64,000 nucleotides of DNA from NCBI RefSeq assembly GCF_029626265.1, contig NZ_JARUBN010000001.1:4092001-4156000 (forward strand), in the 5' to 3' direction. How positions within the stretch are numbered: position 1 is the stretch's first letter; each line of letters opens with the position of its first letter. The notes below the pieces were generated by a model. It made no database searches. It had not been told where the DNA came from and saw only the letters and a program-made list of their open reading frames with translations. Below, piece by piece: positions 63,022 through 64,000 of this stretch. The translations under genes and the position numbers were made by a program. Source of the stretch: Micromonospora sp. WMMD1102 (lineage in GTDB: Bacteria > Actinomycetota > Actinomycetes > Mycobacteriales > Micromonosporaceae).

Positions 63022-64000
63022 AGGTGGCCCTGCCGGCCGTTCGCCTCGACCTCCCAGCACCGACCGAAGCCCTGCACCCGGTCGAGCTGGATCCGGCCGA
63101 GCCGCTCGGGCACGTCGGGGTCCAGGACGAACCGTCCGTCCCCGGCCTGGAGGCCGAACATGGTCCGCAGGAAGAGCAGCGGGGCGGCGCTGGCCCAGGC
63201 CTGCGGGTTGCAGGCGGTCGGGTACGGCACCGGCACCCGGCCGAACGAGCGGTCGTAGCCGGAGAACGCCTCCGGCAGCCGGTTGTCGGAGTAGCGGGCC
63301 GCCTCCAGCATCGCCACGACGATCCGGTTCGCCTCCGCCCGGAAGCCGTACCGGGCCAGCCCGTGTGCGATGAGCGAGTTGTCGTGCGGCCAGACGGTGC
63401 CGAGGTGGTAGCCGATCGGGTTGTAGCCACGGTCGGCGGTCGACAACGTACGCACACCCCAGCCGGAGAAGAGTTCGTCGGACATCAGCTGCCGGGCCAC
63501 GATCCCGGCCCGTTCCGCCGGCACGATGCCGCTCCACAGCAGGTGGCCCATGTTCGAGGTCATCGCGTCGATGGGTCGCTTGTCGCCGTCCAGGCCGAGG
63601 GCGTAGTAGCCGCCGCGCGCGTCCAGCCAGAAGTCCCGGTCGAACCGCTCGGCGAGCGCGGCGGCCTCGGCACGGAGTCGCCGGGCCAGCTCCGGGTCCG
63701 CGTACGGGCCGTCGGCGAGTTCGGCCATCCGCAGCTTCGCGTCGTAGGTGTAGCCCTGGATCTCGCAGGTGGCGATTGGCAGCACCGGAATCGTCCCGTC
63801 GGCGGACTGCACCCCGTTCCAGGAGTCGCGCCAGCACTGGTTGCCGAGTCCCTGACTGGACCGGGTGGCGTACTCGACGTAGCCGTCGCCGTCGGCGTCG
63901 CCGTACTCGTCGATCCAGCGCAGCGCCGCGTACGCGTTGTCGCGCAGCTCGTGCAGCAGTTCGTCGTCCCCGGTCCAGCGCCAGTACTCGGAGAGCAGCA
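63006..64000 (-). CDS. amylo-alpha-1,6-glucosidase (glycogen debranching) family protein, C-terminal part
   Basis: The gene runs off the right end of the window, so only the C-terminal 331 residues are seen. They contain the alpha/alpha-barrel pattern of GH15/debranching-like proteins: NQCWRDSWNGVQSADG, GYHLGTVWPHDNSLIAHGLARYG and FGRVPVPYPTACNPQAWASAAPLLFLRTMFG. The acidic pair in WPHDN and in PEAFSGYD fits the active-site region. It probably acts on glycogen or other alpha-glucans. The N-terminal part lies beyond the window. Confidence 0.85.
   Translation of the reverse strand, partial: LLSEYWRWTGDDELLHELRDNAYAALRWIDEYGDADGDGYVEYATRSSQGLGNQCWRDSWNGVQSADGTIPVLPIATCEIQGYTYDAKLRMAELADGPYADPELARRLRAEAAALAERFDRDFWLDARGGYYALGLDGDKRPIDAMTSNMGHLLWSGIVPAERAGIVARQLMSDELFSGWGVRTLSTADRGYNPIGYHLGTVWPHDNSLIAHGLARYGFRAEANRIVVAMLEAARYSDNRLPEAFSGYDRSFGRVPVPYPTACNPQAWASAAPLLFLRTMFGLQAGDGRFVLDPDVPERLGRIQLDRVQGFGRCWEVEANGRQGHLRLVP

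Overview
The window is a very GC-rich actinomycete chromosome segment. The density of two-component systems, secreted hydrolases and specialised-metabolism genes fits a filamentous genus, and Micromonosporaceae is my best guess. I found no rRNA, tRNA, CRISPR array, plasmid or phage origin.

Layout. 1-3833: stand-alone metabolic genes (alpha/beta hydrolase, VOC protein, PepSY membrane protein). 4090-12602: a broken nonribosomal peptide synthetase (NRPS) locus, readable as A-T-C-A // A-T-TE. It carries a one-base frameshift near 5980, a complete ISAs1-type insertion sequence (8438-9805, 10-bp target duplication) and a deletion scar near 9887. An MFS exporter follows (12599-13999). 14360-17131: a secreted RCC1-repeat protein and a GH27 alpha-galactosidase with a LacI-type operator. 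17128-30845: a compact biosynthetic cluster. 31284-45776: membrane proteins, two histidine kinase/response regulator pairs, secreted proteins (I36 inhibitor, lipase-like hydrolase, M14 peptidase) and hypotheticals. 46129-64000: glucuronoyl esterase, FAH-family enzyme, Nudix, PLP decarboxylase, pentapeptide protein, AraC regulator, M23 peptidase, glycoside hydrolase-like protein, a luciferase-like/BBE fusion flavoenzyme, aldo/keto reductase, MocR regulator, FUSC exporter and a glycogen-debranching-like enzyme running off the end.

The most interesting part is 17128-29826. Two operons diverge from one promoter region that holds a 16-bp palindrome close to the known PAS-LuxR operator. The rightward operon encodes a KAS III enzyme, an ATP-grasp ligase, a PLP decarboxylase, an acyl carrier protein (ACP), a catalytically dead KAS III homologue, a C-terminal-only acyl-CoA dehydrogenase-like protein, a full acyl-CoA dehydrogenase and an AcpS-type phosphopantetheinyl transferase. 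The ligase-decarboxylase-ACP trio matches the logic of butirosin BtrJ-BtrK-BtrI, in which an amino acid is loaded on an ACP and decarboxylated there. The live/dead KAS III pair resembles PqsC/PqsB. The leftward operon encodes a free condensation domain, a DrrAB-like ABC exporter and an O-carbamoyltransferase. A small LuxR regulator lies downstream. I infer a pathway that builds an omega-aminoacyl-ACP, desaturates it, extends or condenses it, carbamoylates and exports the product. Whether the damaged NRPS was once part of it is open.

Several frameshifts sit in or next to short G/C runs, so some broken genes here may be sequence errors rather than biology.
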